Made by a program: the position numbers and the translations under genes. This document shows, piece by piece, positions 48,865 through 58,883 of a stretch of 64,000 nt of DNA. How positions within the stretch are numbered: position 1 is the stretch's first letter; each line of letters starts with the position of its first letter. The DNA is from Novipirellula aureliae (lineage in GTDB: Bacteria > Planctomycetota > Planctomycetia > Pirellulales > Pirellulaceae), in assembly GCF_007860185.1 (NCBI RefSeq), contig NZ_SJPY01000001.1:1343253-1407252 (forward strand), written 5' to 3'. The notes under the pieces are model-generated. The model was not told the DNA's origin, ran no database searches, and saw only the letters and a list, made by a program, of their open reading frames with translations.

Positions 48865-49548
48865 TCAAAACTCAAATGTCCCATTCACATCCAACACGAC
48901 GGGCGTGGCTGACGTCTCACCCGTGACACGTTGAGCCCACTCCTCGGCATCCTGTTCAATTGGCGGCCACGTATTGTAGTGAGTCGGAAGTACGGTGACG
49001 GGCTCAATTAGCTTGATTGCACGCAAACTGTCATCGATTCCCATCGTAAAAACATCACCGATCGGAACGATGGCGACATCGACGGCGTGAGCATACAAAC
49101 GCATATCCTTGAACAACGCGGTATCACAAGCAAAATAGATTCGCTTGTTGTCAATCGTCAGCAAGAAACCTGCGGGGTTGCCACCGTAAGCCCCATCTGG
49201 CATCTGGCTGCTGTGCAATGCCGGAATCATTTTGACGCTACCAAACGGAAAATCATAGCTGCCGCCAAGGTTCATTCCGAAAGTCGATTTAACATGCTGT
49301 GTTTCCGTAAACCAATTGGCAATTTCAAAATTCGTGATCACCGTCGCACCACTATGCTTGGCAATCGATGCAGCGTCAGCGACATGGTCCAAGTGTCCAT
49401 GCGAAATCAAGATGAATTGAACATCTTTAAAATCTTTGGACGCCACCGTCGCAGTCGGGTTGTCTTTGAAAAAGGGGTCGAGCAGGATGCGGTGCGTTTC
49501 GGTTTCGATCAACCAACTGCTGTGGGATAGCCAAGTGATTTTCGTCAT
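48865..49548 (-). CDS. Metallo-beta-lactamase-fold hydrolase (UPF0173 type)
   Basis: A 227-residue protein. The ATG at 49548 (MTKITWLSHSSWLIETETHR) follows GAGGAC; an upstream ATG at 49563 overlaps that site. The metal motif is HGHLDH (His50, His52, Asp54, His55), with further ligands in LILP-type PTHYNTWP near the end. UPF0173 proteins are small Zn/Mn-dependent hydrolases related to UlaG; the substrate is not established. It stands alone between a convergent Rieske gene and trpB. Confidence 0.9.
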   Translation of the reverse strand: MTKITWLSHSSWLIETETHRILLDPFFKDNPTATVASKDFKDVQFILISHGHLDHVADAASIAKHSGATVITNFEIANWFTETQHVKSTFGMNLGGSYDFPFGSVKMIPALHSSQMPDGAYGGNPAGFLLTIDNKRIYFACDTALFKDMRLYAHAVDVAIVPIGDVFTMGIDDSLRAIKLIEPVTVLPTHYNTWPPIEQDAEEWAQRVTGETSATPVVLDVNGTFEF

Positions 49549-49673
49549 GATTGTCCTCGCCAAAAAGGTAGGCTTTGGGGGAAAGGAATGTCCATCACTT
49601 TCATTTTAGCGTGTTTGACGGTTGCGTGTTAGATCCGACAACGCACTCTCAACACGAATTGACCTACCGCTGA

Positions 49674-50897
49674 CTACCAACTTTCGCCACGCAGGCGGGC
49701 GATCTCCATCGCGTCCTTGTCGCCACGCCCTGATAAACAAACCACGAGATGTTGATTGGCGGGCATGTCGGCGGCTAATGTGATTGCCCTGGCTACCGCA
49801 TGGCTGGATTCCAATGCGGCGATGATTCCTTCGGTACGTGCCAAACGATCAAACGCTTGCATCGCAGCATCGTCGCCACATTCCAAGTAAGCGACTCGCC
49901 CCGTTGCCTTCCAATAACTGTGCTCGGGGCCGACCCCAGGATAGTCGAGTCCGGCGCTCATCGAATGGACGTCGCATGTTTGCCCATCCTCGTCTTGCAT
50001 CACGTAGCTATAACTGCCGTGAAGTACGCCTGGGCTCCCGAAGGAGAGGGGGGATGCATGATCGCCAGGCTGGTTGCCTCGCCCCCCCGCTTCCACACCG
50101 ACGAGTCGAACGCCGTCGTCTTCGACAAACGGATAAAACATCCCAGCGGCGTTGCTGCCACCGCCGACGCAGGCGACCACGCAATCGGGCAATCGCTCGA
50201 ACGAATCACGACATTGTTCGCGAGTTTCGCGGCCGATAATTGCTTGAAAATCTCGCACCATCATCGGGAACGGATGCGGACCGATCACACTTCCGATAAT
50301 GTAGTGCGTGTCCGCGACCGAAGACATCCAATCTCGCATCGCTTCATTCACCGCATCACGAAGCGTTTTTGAGCCTGATTCAACAGGACAAATCTCCGCC
50401 CCTAAAAGCTTCATGCTGAACACGTTTGGTTTTTGTCGGCGAATATCCTCGCTGCCCATGTAGACCGTACAAGGCAATCCGAAATGAGCACATGCCGTCG
50501 CGGTCGCCACCCCGTGTTGACCCGCCCCGGTTTCCGCAATCACACGGCCTTTGCCCATCCGTAGCGTTAAGAGCGCTTGCCCGACCGTGTTGTTGATTTT
50601 GTGAGCACCGGTATGGTTGAGGTCTTCACGTTTGAGCCAAATCTGGGCACCGCCGACCGAGTCCGACAAGCGTTTGGCATGATACAGCGGGCTGGGACGA
50701 CCCACAAACGTTTTCAAGAGCCCCTCGAGCTCCCGCTGAAATTCAGGGTCTTTCTTGGCTCGTTCATACTCGTCAGACAATTCTTCGAGAGCACGCGTCA
50801 AGGTTTCAGGAACAAAACGGCCACCAAAATCACCGAAACGACCCTGCTGGTTCGGTACGTTCGCGAGTTGCTTCAAGTTCGTCTCAATCGTGCTCAT
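49674..50897 (-). CDS. trpB: Tryptophan synthase beta subunit
   Basis: Condenses indole with serine to make tryptophan using pyridoxal phosphate. The 407 residues are full length. It starts [20 protein letters not shown] and then [13 protein letters not shown]. The PLP lysine is in [18 protein letters not shown], and the phosphate-binding loop is [17 protein letters not shown]. No trpA or other trp gene lies in the window, so the pathway genes are scattered. Its leader holds the palindromic repeat at 50972-51057. Confidence 0.97.
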   Translation of the reverse strand: MSTIETNLKQLANVPNQQGRFGDFGGRFVPETLTRALEELSDEYERAKKDPEFQRELEGLLKTFVGRPSPLYHAKRLSDSVGGAQIWLKREDLNHTGAHKINNTVGQALLTLRMGKGRVIAETGAGQHGVATATACAHFGLPCTVYMGSEDIRRQKPNVFSMKLLGAEICPVESGSKTLRDAVNEAMRDWMSSVADTHYIIGSVIGPHPFPMMVRDFQAIIGRETREQCRDSFERLPDCVVACVGGGSNAAGMFYPFVEDDGVRLVGVEAGGRGNQPGDHASPLSFGSPGVLHGSYSYVMQDEDGQTCDVHSMSAGLDYPGVGPEHSYWKATGRVAYLECGDDAAMQAFDRLARTEGIIAALESSHAVARAITLAADMPANQHLVVCLSGRGDKDAMEIARLRGESW

Positions 50898-50971
50898 CGG
50901 TTTCTCAAGTCAGATAGTGGTAGAACAGCAGCCAAAAGCGTGGCAATCGGTTTGGGACAAGTCTCTCTAAA

Positions 50972-51057
50972 GTAGTCGATCTGGTGAAAGATCCGTGCCC
51001 ATCGTGGATCTTGTGAAAGATCTTTGCAGAATAAGGATCTTTCACAAGATCCACTAC
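50972..51057. repeat. Dispersed inverted repeat, GGATCTT/AAGATCC family
   Basis: GTAGTCGATCTGGTGAAAGA is followed by ATCGTGGATCTTGTGAAAGA and, inverted, GGATCTTTCACAAGATCCAC ending CTAC. It is the same family as 3168-3223 and the 42291-42636 array, but with GTGA instead of GTTA in the hairpin loop. It lies between the divergent trpB and mutM genes. Confidence 0.85.
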
Positions 51058-51187
51058 GGAAATCCTACACCCTCGTCGTCCCAAACCGGAACGCCTCAAC
51101 GGGTAGCCGTTCCATTATAGTAAAGCCAACACCCTGTTCGTCAAACCACCTTCCATCGCCCAAGAAATTCTAAATAACTCAAACTTC

Positions 51188-52084
51188 ATGCCTGAACTCC
51201 CTGAAGTCGAAACGATGCGGCGTGGCATTTTGCCAATCATCGGTTGCAAAATTGAATCGGTGGTTTGCCCCCGCTGTGAGCGAAAACCGATCCTGCTCTC
51301 CCCAGCTATCGAAGAGTTTGACAGGCGGCTTCGAGGAAAACAGGTCGTTGGGATCGGTCGCCGCGGAAAACGGGTACTCGTTGAAGTCGAAGAGGAGCAA
51401 GCAATCGTCATCGAGCCGAGAATGACAGGTTTGGTACTGCTAGCCGACCCGCCCACTCGGGAACATTTGCGGCTTCAAATCAACCTTAACAGCGGGCCCA
51501 ACCAAAGCGTCTCCCACCCCAAACGACAGGGTGGACAACTATTGTTCTGGGACCGCCGTGGCTTGGGCACGGTTCGCCTGTTGACCCATAAAGAGATTCG
51601 CGAACAAATTGATATCAAACTGGGGACCGATGCACTCGAAATCACGGCTGACGGTTTGCGAGATCGGCTGAGAAAAAGTCAGCGGGCGATCAAAGTCGCG
51701 TTGCTCGACCAATCCGCCGTCGCTGGCGTTGGAAATTTATACGCTGCCGAGCTTCTATTTCGTGCAGGAATTGATCCCCGAACTCGCTGCGACCGGCTGA
51801 GTGGCCCTCAATGGAAACGGATCGTTTGCGCAATGCAACACGTACTCAACGAAGCGATCCTTTATGAAGGCAGCACGCTGAGCGATGGCACCTATCGGAA
51901 TGCCATCAATGGCGAGGGCAGCTACCAAGCCCATCATTTGGTCTACGACCGAGCCCAAACACCTTGTCCTCGGTGTGAAGAGGGCACGATCCAACGAATC
52001 GTTCAAGCCCAGCGGAGCACGTTTTTCTGTCCCATTTGCCAGCGGAAGCGAGGATTGCACCCAACGCTGGCGTCCAGGCGTTAG
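51188..52084 (+). CDS. mutM: Formamidopyrimidine-DNA glycosylase
   Basis: Removes oxidised purines such as 8-oxoguanine and nicks the abasic site. 298 residues. The N-terminal PELPEVETMRRG gives the catalytic Pro2 and Glu3, and the Lys is in GIGRRGKRVLVEV. The helix-two-turn-helix reads VAGVGNLYAAELLFRAGIDP. The C-terminal zinc finger is CPRCEEGT...FFCPICQRK. A slightly longer spacing in the finger loop (IQRIVQAQRST) is normal for the family. Confidence 0.95.
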   Translation: MPELPEVETMRRGILPIIGCKIESVVCPRCERKPILLSPAIEEFDRRLRGKQVVGIGRRGKRVLVEVEEEQAIVIEPRMTGLVLLADPPTREHLRLQINLNSGPNQSVSHPKRQGGQLLFWDRRGLGTVRLLTHKEIREQIDIKLGTDALEITADGLRDRLRKSQRAIKVALLDQSAVAGVGNLYAAELLFRAGIDPRTRCDRLSGPQWKRIVCAMQHVLNEAILYEGSTLSDGTYRNAINGEGSYQAHHLVYDRAQTPCPRCEEGTIQRIVQAQRSTFFCPICQRKRGLHPTLASRR

Positions 52085-52200
52085 CCGGCTTACTCGCCTT
52101 ACCGAGTCCCCCAAGGACGGGACGCCAACGTTCTTTGCCAAACTCTCATTCGATCGCTAGAATAAACGCGTCGCAGTCCCCCCCCTCGAAAGAATCCACA

Positions 52201-53250
52201 ATGAACCATTCTCTTTCTCGCCGTGATTGGCTTCGTCGTGCCGCTGTCTTATCGGTCGCAGGCGCGACTTGCGCATCCGCTCGAACGAGCGAGGCGGCGA
52301 CTCGCAAAGCGAGCTGGAACGAATCGATCGAGAAAGGACTGCGCTGGCTAAGTCGCACACAATCGTCGCGAGGTCAATGGAACACACAAGCTTACCCCAC
52401 CGCATTGGCCGCTCTTGCCGGGACCGCTCTGATCGCTAGCGGCAGCACCACCACGCAAGGTCCCTACGCGAAAGAGATTGGGCGGGCAACCGATTACTTA
52501 ATTAGCAAGAGCCGAGACAACGGCTTGATCGGCGATCCTCAATCCGACCCCCGCTACACCTACGGACACGGTTTTTCCATGCTAATGCTTTCGCAAGTCC
52601 TCGGTGAAGAAGGGCTACTCGATCGCCGAGAAGAGTTGGTCGAGGTGCTGAGCAAAGCGGTCAAGTTTAGCGGCAGTGCCCAAACCGCAGCCGGCGGGTG
52701 GGGCTACGTCTCAGCTCGCGAAGGCAATGATTTTGATGAAGGATCAACCACCATCACTCAAGTCCAGGGCCTGCGTGGATGTCGCAACGCTGGGATAGCC
52801 GTCAGTGCAGAGGTGATCGAGAAAGCAAAAGAGTATATCTACGAGTGTAAAAATGCCGACGGTGGGATCAGCTATAGCAGTCGGCAACGCGGCAGCAGCC
52901 GTCCGGCGATCACCGCCGCTGCATTGGCCGCACTCTACAACGCGGGCGATTACGATAGCACGCACGTGCCGGAGATGTGGGCTTACGCCAAAGAGGCTCT
53001 ACACGACATCAGCGATTCCGCTCGCGCGTTCGGCCATTGGCATTACACCTATCTCTACTACAGCCAAGTGGTGTATCGGCAAGGTGATGAAGTGTGGGCT
53101 AACTTCCGCAACCGCTTGTACGATCGGATCGCCAGCGAGCAGCGTCCCGACGGGTACTGGGAAGGCCAAATCCACCCCGTCTATATCACTGCTTGTAACC
53201 TTATCATGATGCAACTCGACAACGGCTACTTGCCGATTTATCAAAGGTGA
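52201..53250 (+). CDS. Tat-exported prenyltransferase/squalene-oxidase-repeat protein
   Basis: A 349-residue protein. The ATG at 52201 begins a twin-arginine signal (MNHSLSRRDWLRRAAVLSVA, cleaved near SEA-AT); the longer frame from 52036 overlaps mutM and lacks this signal. The mature part has alpha/alpha-toroid repeats: IEKGLRWLSRTQSSRGQWNT, AGGWGYVSAREGNDFDEGST, NADGGISYSSRQRG and QRPDGYWEGQIHPVYITACN. These are the terpene-cyclase/prenyltransferase-like repeats common in secreted planctomycete proteins of unknown function. It lacks the DxDD motif of squalene-hopene cyclases, so it is probably not a cyclase. Confidence 0.8.
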   Translation: MNHSLSRRDWLRRAAVLSVAGATCASARTSEAATRKASWNESIEKGLRWLSRTQSSRGQWNTQAYPTALAALAGTALIASGSTTTQGPYAKEIGRATDYLISKSRDNGLIGDPQSDPRYTYGHGFSMLMLSQVLGEEGLLDRREELVEVLSKAVKFSGSAQTAAGGWGYVSAREGNDFDEGSTTITQVQGLRGCRNAGIAVSAEVIEKAKEYIYECKNADGGISYSSRQRGSSRPAITAAALAALYNAGDYDSTHVPEMWAYAKEALHDISDSARAFGHWHYTYLYYSQVVYRQGDEVWANFRNRLYDRIASEQRPDGYWEGQIHPVYITACNLIMMQLDNGYLPIYQR

Positions 53251-53423
53251 TCGTTGGAGTCGAGGCTTTAAGCCGAGCATCTCCATCGTCCGCTGCTGCA
53301 CCAGCGGTTCGCGGAATCGAGAATGCCATCGAAGGGGGCTGACGCAGATCACCGACGCCGGGGAAACGCTTCCATCAGCCTCGTTTCGCGGCGTTTCCCG
53401 CTCGAACAGCAGAGCCAAATCCG

Positions 53424-55862
53424 CTATCGTTTCAGGTTAAGCAATTCGTCAATCAATTGTTGGCTCGTCGTGATCACGCGACTGTTTCCACGATACTGGG
53501 TACTGGCGAGTACCAAGGAGATCAAATCTTTGCCGATGTCGGTATTGCTGAGTTCTCGGGCTCCGCCAGCGACACTGCCGATACCATTTTCACCCGGGCC
53601 ACCAATGACGGGCAACCCCGTGTTGACGCCTTGAGCATACAGGTTCAATCCGCGGGCCTCGAGTCCGACCGGGTTGGCAAAACGGGCCAATTGAACTTGA
53701 CCGAGTGACCGCGAAACGCCGTTGCTGAACACTCCTCGTATTAGACCATCTTCACCGACAACATAACTATTCAAGACCCCCGGTTCACTACCGTCTTGTT
53801 GAGTCGCTGCCAACGAAGCACTCTCCGTTGCTAAACCTGATACACGATTGAAGTCGACCGTAAATTGCAGCGGCGAGACGCTCGGGACCCCGGTTCGATT
53901 GATGGCAATTTGGTCGTTGGTCGCAGCGATAAAATTTCCGTTACCGTCGAATTGAATCAATCCTGTGCCGACCGAGATATTGGTACCACTTGTTGTTTGG
54001 TTCTCGGGACTATCGGCATACCACCGATATACCGTTTGTTCATCCGTGCGACTCTCCAACGTGGCGGTCATCCGAACGTTGATGGGAACACCGAGTGAAT
54101 CGTAGACGATAAAGTCGCTGACCGCGCTTTCCCCTACACCTTCTTGCAAGGTCCCGAAGCCGAGGTTGGGCGTCGTCACGTTGCCATCAAGCCCCTTGAT
54201 TCGGAAAGCGGCAAGATCAATCTCCAAACCATTTGCTTCACCCGTATTACTGACAAAACGAATCGTTCCGTCCTGAATGTAGCCGCCTGGATAAATCGTT
54301 CCTGTTTGACCAGGGATGTTGTTTTCGGATGCTGGGATCGGATTAACCGCGTCGACTTGAACCGTTTGAATTCCAGACGAGTCTTCAACAAAATCAATGA
54401 AATCCTGCATCGTTGTCGTTTCAGTGATCTCAAAGTCTTTTGAGCCTAACGCACGATCGCCCTTACGCCCACTGTAGCTTAGCGTACCGAGTTGGAACGC
54501 TTTCTGGTAAGTCAAGCCGTCGCGTTTTAGCACGTCCGTCAGCAATGTGCTGGCATGAATCTGAGGACCATCCAAATCCAAGACTTGGTTGCCACTTATC
54601 GACAAATCAGCAATTTCGGCATCCGATCGCGAGTCGGTAAACGTACCACCGGGCGGGACCGTATCGACCAAGTAGAAATTGTTCTGGTCATTGGACAGGT
54701 TGCGATAAATGCGAATCTCGTCATACGCAGGAAACCCATCACCCGCCTCAGGGACCGGTGGTATAGGCAATCCGCTAAGCGATGTTCGTCCATTGACGAC
54801 ATTTTGCGGACCGATCAATACACTCGGACGCGATTCGACCTCGCCGTTGCGATAGTAGGTCACCATGTAAGTGTAGTTTCCTGTTAACAGGTCGGTATCA
54901 AGCGCATTGCCTGTTAACGCCGTTGAGCCATCGTCAACAAAATCACCTCCTGCCGCGACCGAACCGATCTGAAAAAAATCGTTCCCATTTGGTCCGGTTC
55001 GATAGATATTGACATTGGGGTAGTCACCACCGTTGGGGTCCACTGGTAGACTGCCGAGTTCCACACGACCGTTTGCACCGACGGTCGTGGTTATCGTGGC
55101 ACTTGGTGCTGCTTCATTTCCATTGGAATCAACCAGGGCGACTCGATACTGGTAGTCGCCAGCCGCCAATGTGCCAACCCCGCTGTTGTTGACCGTAATG
55201 CCGACGTGGTCAGAGAGCGGAGCCGACGATAGACTGACGCCCGTTGCATCCGGTCTTGGTACCTCTGCCGTACCAAATTGCAAGCTCTGGATGATTTTGG
55301 CTTGCGTTGCTATTTCACCTTCCGGAGTCAGCGTCCCTTCAAACGTGACGTTCTCGGTCGCTTTGGCAACACTCTCGGTCCCCAGCGGAATCTCGATCGG
55401 TACCATACTCGATTCTTGCAATCGAAACTGTTCGTCCACACCATAGCCGAGGAGACGATGGCCGGTCGAGTTGACGAGTTCGGCATCGCTGTTGAGTTTA
55501 AAGATACCGTTGCGAGTATAGAGACGCTCCCCCTCGGCCCCCTCGACGATAAAGAACCCGTCTCCCTGAATGGCCAAGTCCGAAGCACTGCTACTGATTT
55601 CAATCGTGCCCTGTTCGTGATTCGCAGCGATCTCAGTGACCTGTACCCCCAAACCTACCTGCCGTGGATTCGTACCACCGCTATATTCGGTTGGAGCCCC
55701 CCCCAGTGAAAGTGTTTGCAAAAACTGCGATGCAAACACAGCCTCGGAAGACTTAAAGCCGACGGTTTGCGAATTGGCAAGGTTGTTACCAATCACGTCG
55801 ATTTGAGTTTCGGCAGCCGAAAGGCCAGTAAGTGCAGTGTTCAGTGCGGAGGTCAAACCCAT
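53424..55862 (-). CDS. flgE: Flagellar hook protein FlgE, enlarged
   Basis: Builds the hook joining the basal body to the filament. The N-terminus (MGLTSALNTALTGLSAAETQ, then NNLANSQTVGFKSS) and C-terminus (STQYRGNSRVITTSQQLIDE) form the conserved rod/hook coiled-coil ends. At 812 residues it is about twice the length of enterobacterial FlgE. Much of the extra mass is two similar beta-sandwich-like repeats (about 225-315 and 325-415), each with G-x-Y-x-Y-x-V, a PS-x-x-x turn, LP and an IYR strand, resembling fibronectin-type domains placed in the surface-exposed part. It is the last gene of the flagellar operon in this window. Confidence 0.94.
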   Translation of the reverse strand: MGLTSALNTALTGLSAAETQIDVIGNNLANSQTVGFKSSEAVFASQFLQTLSLGGAPTEYSGGTNPRQVGLGVQVTEIAANHEQGTIEISSSASDLAIQGDGFFIVEGAEGERLYTRNGIFKLNSDAELVNSTGHRLLGYGVDEQFRLQESSMVPIEIPLGTESVAKATENVTFEGTLTPEGEIATQAKIIQSLQFGTAEVPRPDATGVSLSSAPLSDHVGITVNNSGVGTLAAGDYQYRVALVDSNGNEAAPSATITTTVGANGRVELGSLPVDPNGGDYPNVNIYRTGPNGNDFFQIGSVAAGGDFVDDGSTALTGNALDTDLLTGNYTYMVTYYRNGEVESRPSVLIGPQNVVNGRTSLSGLPIPPVPEAGDGFPAYDEIRIYRNLSNDQNNFYLVDTVPPGGTFTDSRSDAEIADLSISGNQVLDLDGPQIHASTLLTDVLKRDGLTYQKAFQLGTLSYSGRKGDRALGSKDFEITETTTMQDFIDFVEDSSGIQTVQVDAVNPIPASENNIPGQTGTIYPGGYIQDGTIRFVSNTGEANGLEIDLAAFRIKGLDGNVTTPNLGFGTLQEGVGESAVSDFIVYDSLGVPINVRMTATLESRTDEQTVYRWYADSPENQTTSGTNISVGTGLIQFDGNGNFIAATNDQIAINRTGVPSVSPLQFTVDFNRVSGLATESASLAATQQDGSEPGVLNSYVVGEDGLIRGVFSNGVSRSLGQVQLARFANPVGLEARGLNLYAQGVNTGLPVIGGPGENGIGSVAGGARELSNTDIGKDLISLVLASTQYRGNSRVITTSQQLIDELLNLKR

Positions 55863-55909
55863 CGACTTGTTTCCTATCAGCGGGAACGCGGATAAGCAAT
55901 CGTTAAAGC

Positions 55910-56353
55910 TTACCCATTCAGAATTTCACGAATGTTATTTAACTCCATCGTCTGATTACCCACGTGAACTTTGACAGAACGTGAATTTGTCTCACTGTTT
56001 GTTTCAACGGTTATGCGATCGACGACCCCGTCGACTTGGCTAGCATCATCGGCGAGCCCTGTCACACTACGGCCAATCAGTGAACTGGCCGTCACCAATT
56101 CTTGGCTCGAAGACAGATTCGAGAGGGTCGATGTCAACTTGTCGGTCGCGCCAATCTCACGAATCTGCCCAATCTGTTGGATCATCTCTGAGTTTTCGGT
56201 CGGATCGAGCGGGTCTTGGTTTTGCAGCTCGGTAAGCAATAACTTCATAAAGCTATCAATATCAACCCCTGCAAAGCCGTCGCTGGCAGTCGATGTCCCG
56301 GTCGTGTCCTGGGCCGTGTATTGAGTGGATCCAGTTTGTCCGATTTGTGACAT
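55910..56353 (-). CDS. flgD: Flagellar hook capping protein FlgD
   Basis: Scaffold at the tip of the growing hook that guides FlgE polymerisation. 147 residues, the short form. The conserved FlgD_N region reads VDIDSFMKLLLTELQNQDPL then DPTENSEMIQQIGQIREIG, and ASSLIGRSVTGL follows. The FnIII/Tudor-like C-terminal domain of enterobacterial FlgD is reduced to a short strand region. It sits directly before flgE, after fliK, the classical order. Confidence 0.92.
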   Translation of the reverse strand: MSQIGQTGSTQYTAQDTTGTSTASDGFAGVDIDSFMKLLLTELQNQDPLDPTENSEMIQQIGQIREIGATDKLTSTLSNLSSSQELVTASSLIGRSVTGLADDASQVDGVVDRITVETNSETNSRSVKVHVGNQTMELNNIREILNG

Positions 56354-56531
56354 CGTCGTCGACCTATCTCTAAAATGGGAAATGCGGTGGTAAGCGGTTC
56401 GATTGAGTCATACCGTTTTGCCGGCCGCGGTGGCGAGATCAATCTGACGTAGTCCAACAGGCGTGCACCCCAACAGGAGGTGGTTGGGTCAAGTCGTGTT
56501 CTCTCTACACGACGCTGTTCCGGCCTGCGTC

Positions 56532-56576
56532 CTACAACTGCACGTTCTACAACTGCACGTTCTACAACTGCACGTC
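56532..56576. repeat. 15-bp triplication covering the fliK stop codon
   Basis: Three head-to-tail copies of CTACAACTGCACGTT (56532, 56547, 56562; the third ends in C). On the coding strand each encodes GTG CAG TTG TAG (Val-Gln-Leu-stop), so the real fliK stop is in the third copy and the other two follow it as silent duplicates. Confidence 0.9.
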
Positions 56577-58181
56577 GACTCCGCTCGTGACCAACGGGCG
56601 AGTGACCGGCAGGGATTTTGGTGCGTAGGTTGAGGTGGTCGCCTTGGAGGCGGAACGATGGTCGGCTTTCCTTGGATCTCGCGATCGGTTGGAGTTGCGT
56701 GGATCGTCTTGGGCGAACGATTCTCCGCCCGATTGGTCGTTGGAATGCGTTTCTGACTCAACTTCAACGCTCATCTTTTCCATTTGAATCCCTTGCGATT
56801 CGAGCCGCATCCGTAGCTCCGGCAGGTGCTCACGAAGAGCCGCAGCAGCAGCTTCCGTTTCCGCGATCACTCGCGTTTGCATCTTTCGATCTGACACCTG
56901 CATTTCCAACCGTACGGTGCCAAGCTCCGCCGGCGCGAGTCGAATTCGAATCTGCCCACCGTTGCTGCCCAAATGCTGGAACGCCTTTGAAACTCGCTGA
57001 ATCAACTTGGCTCGTGAAATCAAATCGGTCGTCGATGGCTGGTCCCCCGAGTTTGTCGTTTTGCCCGCAGTGTCACTACCCAGGTTGGTGGCATTGGTTG
57101 GTATCGGCGTCGGTGATGCAGGGCTCGTTGCGCGAGTGATTCCGGCACGACGGACGGTGTTGGTCGAACTTGCCGTAGCCGCCGTTGCGGCGGTTCTGGT
57201 CGCAGCCGCCGCCGCGTCCACGGTGGCAGGATGGCCAATCGTCGGTTTCGTCGCACTCATGGTTTGAGAGGACGATTCCACCGACGCCGAAGCATCCGCC
57301 GACGCAGCCGACTGAGCAACTTTCATTGCTTTTTGCTCCGCCGAACGCTCTTGACCGACCGTGTTCTTTTCAGCCAACGATTGTTTCGCCCCTGCCGAAT
57401 TCTCTCTTGAATCGCGCCGTTCACGCCGAGATTCACGATGATTTTGATCTCCTTCATCCGAATGAAACGACTCTTCTTCGACCTTAGGAACCGTGGCGTC
57501 TTCCATTTCGCTGGGCTGCGTTTTTGGATCACGAAGTGCCGGTTTGGTGTCCAACTTTTCCGCCACCGTTGATTTTTGCTGAGTCGCTTCCTCGCCGCTC
57601 GGATCGTTCGGTTGCGGAGCATTCGCTGGCAAATGCGTCACTGACGGTGTCGCTGATCCATTGGCCGCTGTTTCGACGGTGCTGTTGCCGATGTTGGAGT
57701 CCACCGGAGCCTTTGCTTGTGGATCGAGCTGCTGTTTACCACGGTTTGTCAAATCCGGTTCGGAACGAATCGTTTCCTGATTGCTCGATTCCACCGTTTG
57801 CTCTTCGCGGGACCGTTTGGCCAACGGCTCTTCCACAGCTACGTTGTCGGACGAAACCAGCACGGGCGTTGGCTCGGACGAGTTCCCTGGTTCGGACTCG
57901 GCGGCAGGTGCTTCGTCTTGTTTTTCGCTTGACTCGGTCGCCGGATTGGAGGCATCGTCGTTGAGGTCTGCAAACGATTTGCCATCCTCATTCGATGTGG
58001 GTGATGGAGCCAAAGCGGTCGCCCCCATTTGAGAAAACAGATCGGCGAACGCGTCCATGATGCTGAGCGAGGAACCACCCGCAGCCAAGTTGAATTGGTT
58101 GGTTGAGACACCACGCTCTGCTGCAATGGTCGCAGAATGGTTTCTCGAGAAAGAACTGGTTTGGATATCGCCCATTTTCAC
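56562..58181 (-). CDS. fliK: Flagellar hook-length control protein FliK
   Basis: Measures hook length and switches export specificity. A 539-residue protein. The first 380 residues are low-complexity, Ser/Thr/Ala/Glu/Gln-rich and disordered, as expected for a secreted ruler. The conserved C-terminal Flg_hook domain is at about 395-480 (GSNGGQIRIRLAPAELGTVR, then LEMQVSDRKMQTRVIAETEA). The start is a GTG at 58181 (MKMGDIQTSSF) or the ATG at 58175. It lies between the motE-like gene and flgD. Confidence 0.85.
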   Translation of the reverse strand: MKMGDIQTSSFSRNHSATIAAERGVSTNQFNLAAGGSSLSIMDAFADLFSQMGATALAPSPTSNEDGKSFADLNDDASNPATESSEKQDEAPAAESEPGNSSEPTPVLVSSDNVAVEEPLAKRSREEQTVESSNQETIRSEPDLTNRGKQQLDPQAKAPVDSNIGNSTVETAANGSATPSVTHLPANAPQPNDPSGEEATQQKSTVAEKLDTKPALRDPKTQPSEMEDATVPKVEEESFHSDEGDQNHRESRRERRDSRENSAGAKQSLAEKNTVGQERSAEQKAMKVAQSAASADASASVESSSQTMSATKPTIGHPATVDAAAAATRTAATAATASSTNTVRRAGITRATSPASPTPIPTNATNLGSDTAGKTTNSGDQPSTTDLISRAKLIQRVSKAFQHLGSNGGQIRIRLAPAELGTVRLEMQVSDRKMQTRVIAETEAAAAALREHLPELRMRLESQGIQMEKMSVEVESETHSNDQSGGESFAQDDPRNSNRSRDPRKADHRSASKATTSTYAPKSLPVTRPLVTSGVDVQL

Positions 58182-58217
58182 ACGGCCCCCCCGAGCCTGT
58201 AAAACTGCTACTCAAAC

Positions 58218-58883
58218 TTAGATATCGCCAGCCGCTTGCTTAATGAGTGCAGTGGTTGGATAACCTTCGCCGATGCGACGTAGGATTTCGGCTAATTTCT
58301 CTGCTTCGTCTGGTGCAGCAAACTCCGCCAGTATATCTTTTCGTTTATCGATTGGCATAGCTTGAATGATATTAACGACCTCATCAATTCTTTCATCGTC
58401 ATAAATTCTCAAAAGTTGGTCTTTGGCTTGCGCCGCATCGAGAGATTGCAGGGTTCTTTGCACTTCTTGGATTCCTTTGTCGCGAGCCCCCTCTTCCATT
58501 TTTTTTAATTTTTCTTTGAATGCTTCCCGTCGCTCGTCAAAAAACTCTCGCTGATCTCGCAATTCGGCCGACATTCGACTCAAGTCATCGCGGTATTCGT
58601 TTTGGCTTCGCAGTCGCATGTCCATCTCCAAGCTCTCCATTTTGCGTGCCTGCAGAATCTCTTCAAAGTTGGGCTGTTCGCGATCTTCGCCCTGTTTCAA
58701 AATTTGCTGCAAGCGGTTGCCCGAGATATCGATTCCATTCATTAGTCCAATGATTTGAGCCATGGTGTCACCGTTGGCCGTTCCACGTGTCAAAACATAT
58801 CCCAATAGGATGAGTTGAAACAAAACGGTAGCAACACAGAAAGCGACAAAGGCCGTTAGCAGTTTATTGAGCATATTTATCAA
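58218..58883 (-). CDS. MotE-like protein with MgtE-N domain, flagellar operon
   Basis: A 221-residue protein. One N-terminal membrane helix (about 8-32, LLTAFVAFCVATVLFQLILL) is followed by a long periplasmic coiled coil (about 65-145, rich in Glu/Arg/Lys), ending in an MgtE-N-like helical domain (AQAKDQLLRIYDDERIDEVV and PIDKRKDILAEFAAPDEAEK). This arrangement and its position after fliJ match MotE/YlxF-type proteins, which act as chaperones for motor proteins in some bacteria. It starts at a TTG overlapping the fliJ stop (TTGA) at 58883, or at the ATG at 58874. Confidence 0.75.
   Translation of the reverse strand: MINMLNKLLTAFVAFCVATVLFQLILLGYVLTRGTANGDTMAQIIGLMNGIDISGNRLQQILKQGEDREQPNFEEILQARKMESLEMDMRLRSQNEYRDDLSRMSAELRDQREFFDERREAFKEKLKKMEEGARDKGIQEVQRTLQSLDAAQAKDQLLRIYDDERIDEVVNIIQAMPIDKRKDILAEFAAPDEAEKLAEILRRIGEGYPTTALIKQAAGDI

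Noticed and set aside
52036-53250. The long form of the Tat-exported protein starting inside mutM
   Set aside because: It would overlap mutM and hide a clear twin-arginine signal that begins at 52201.
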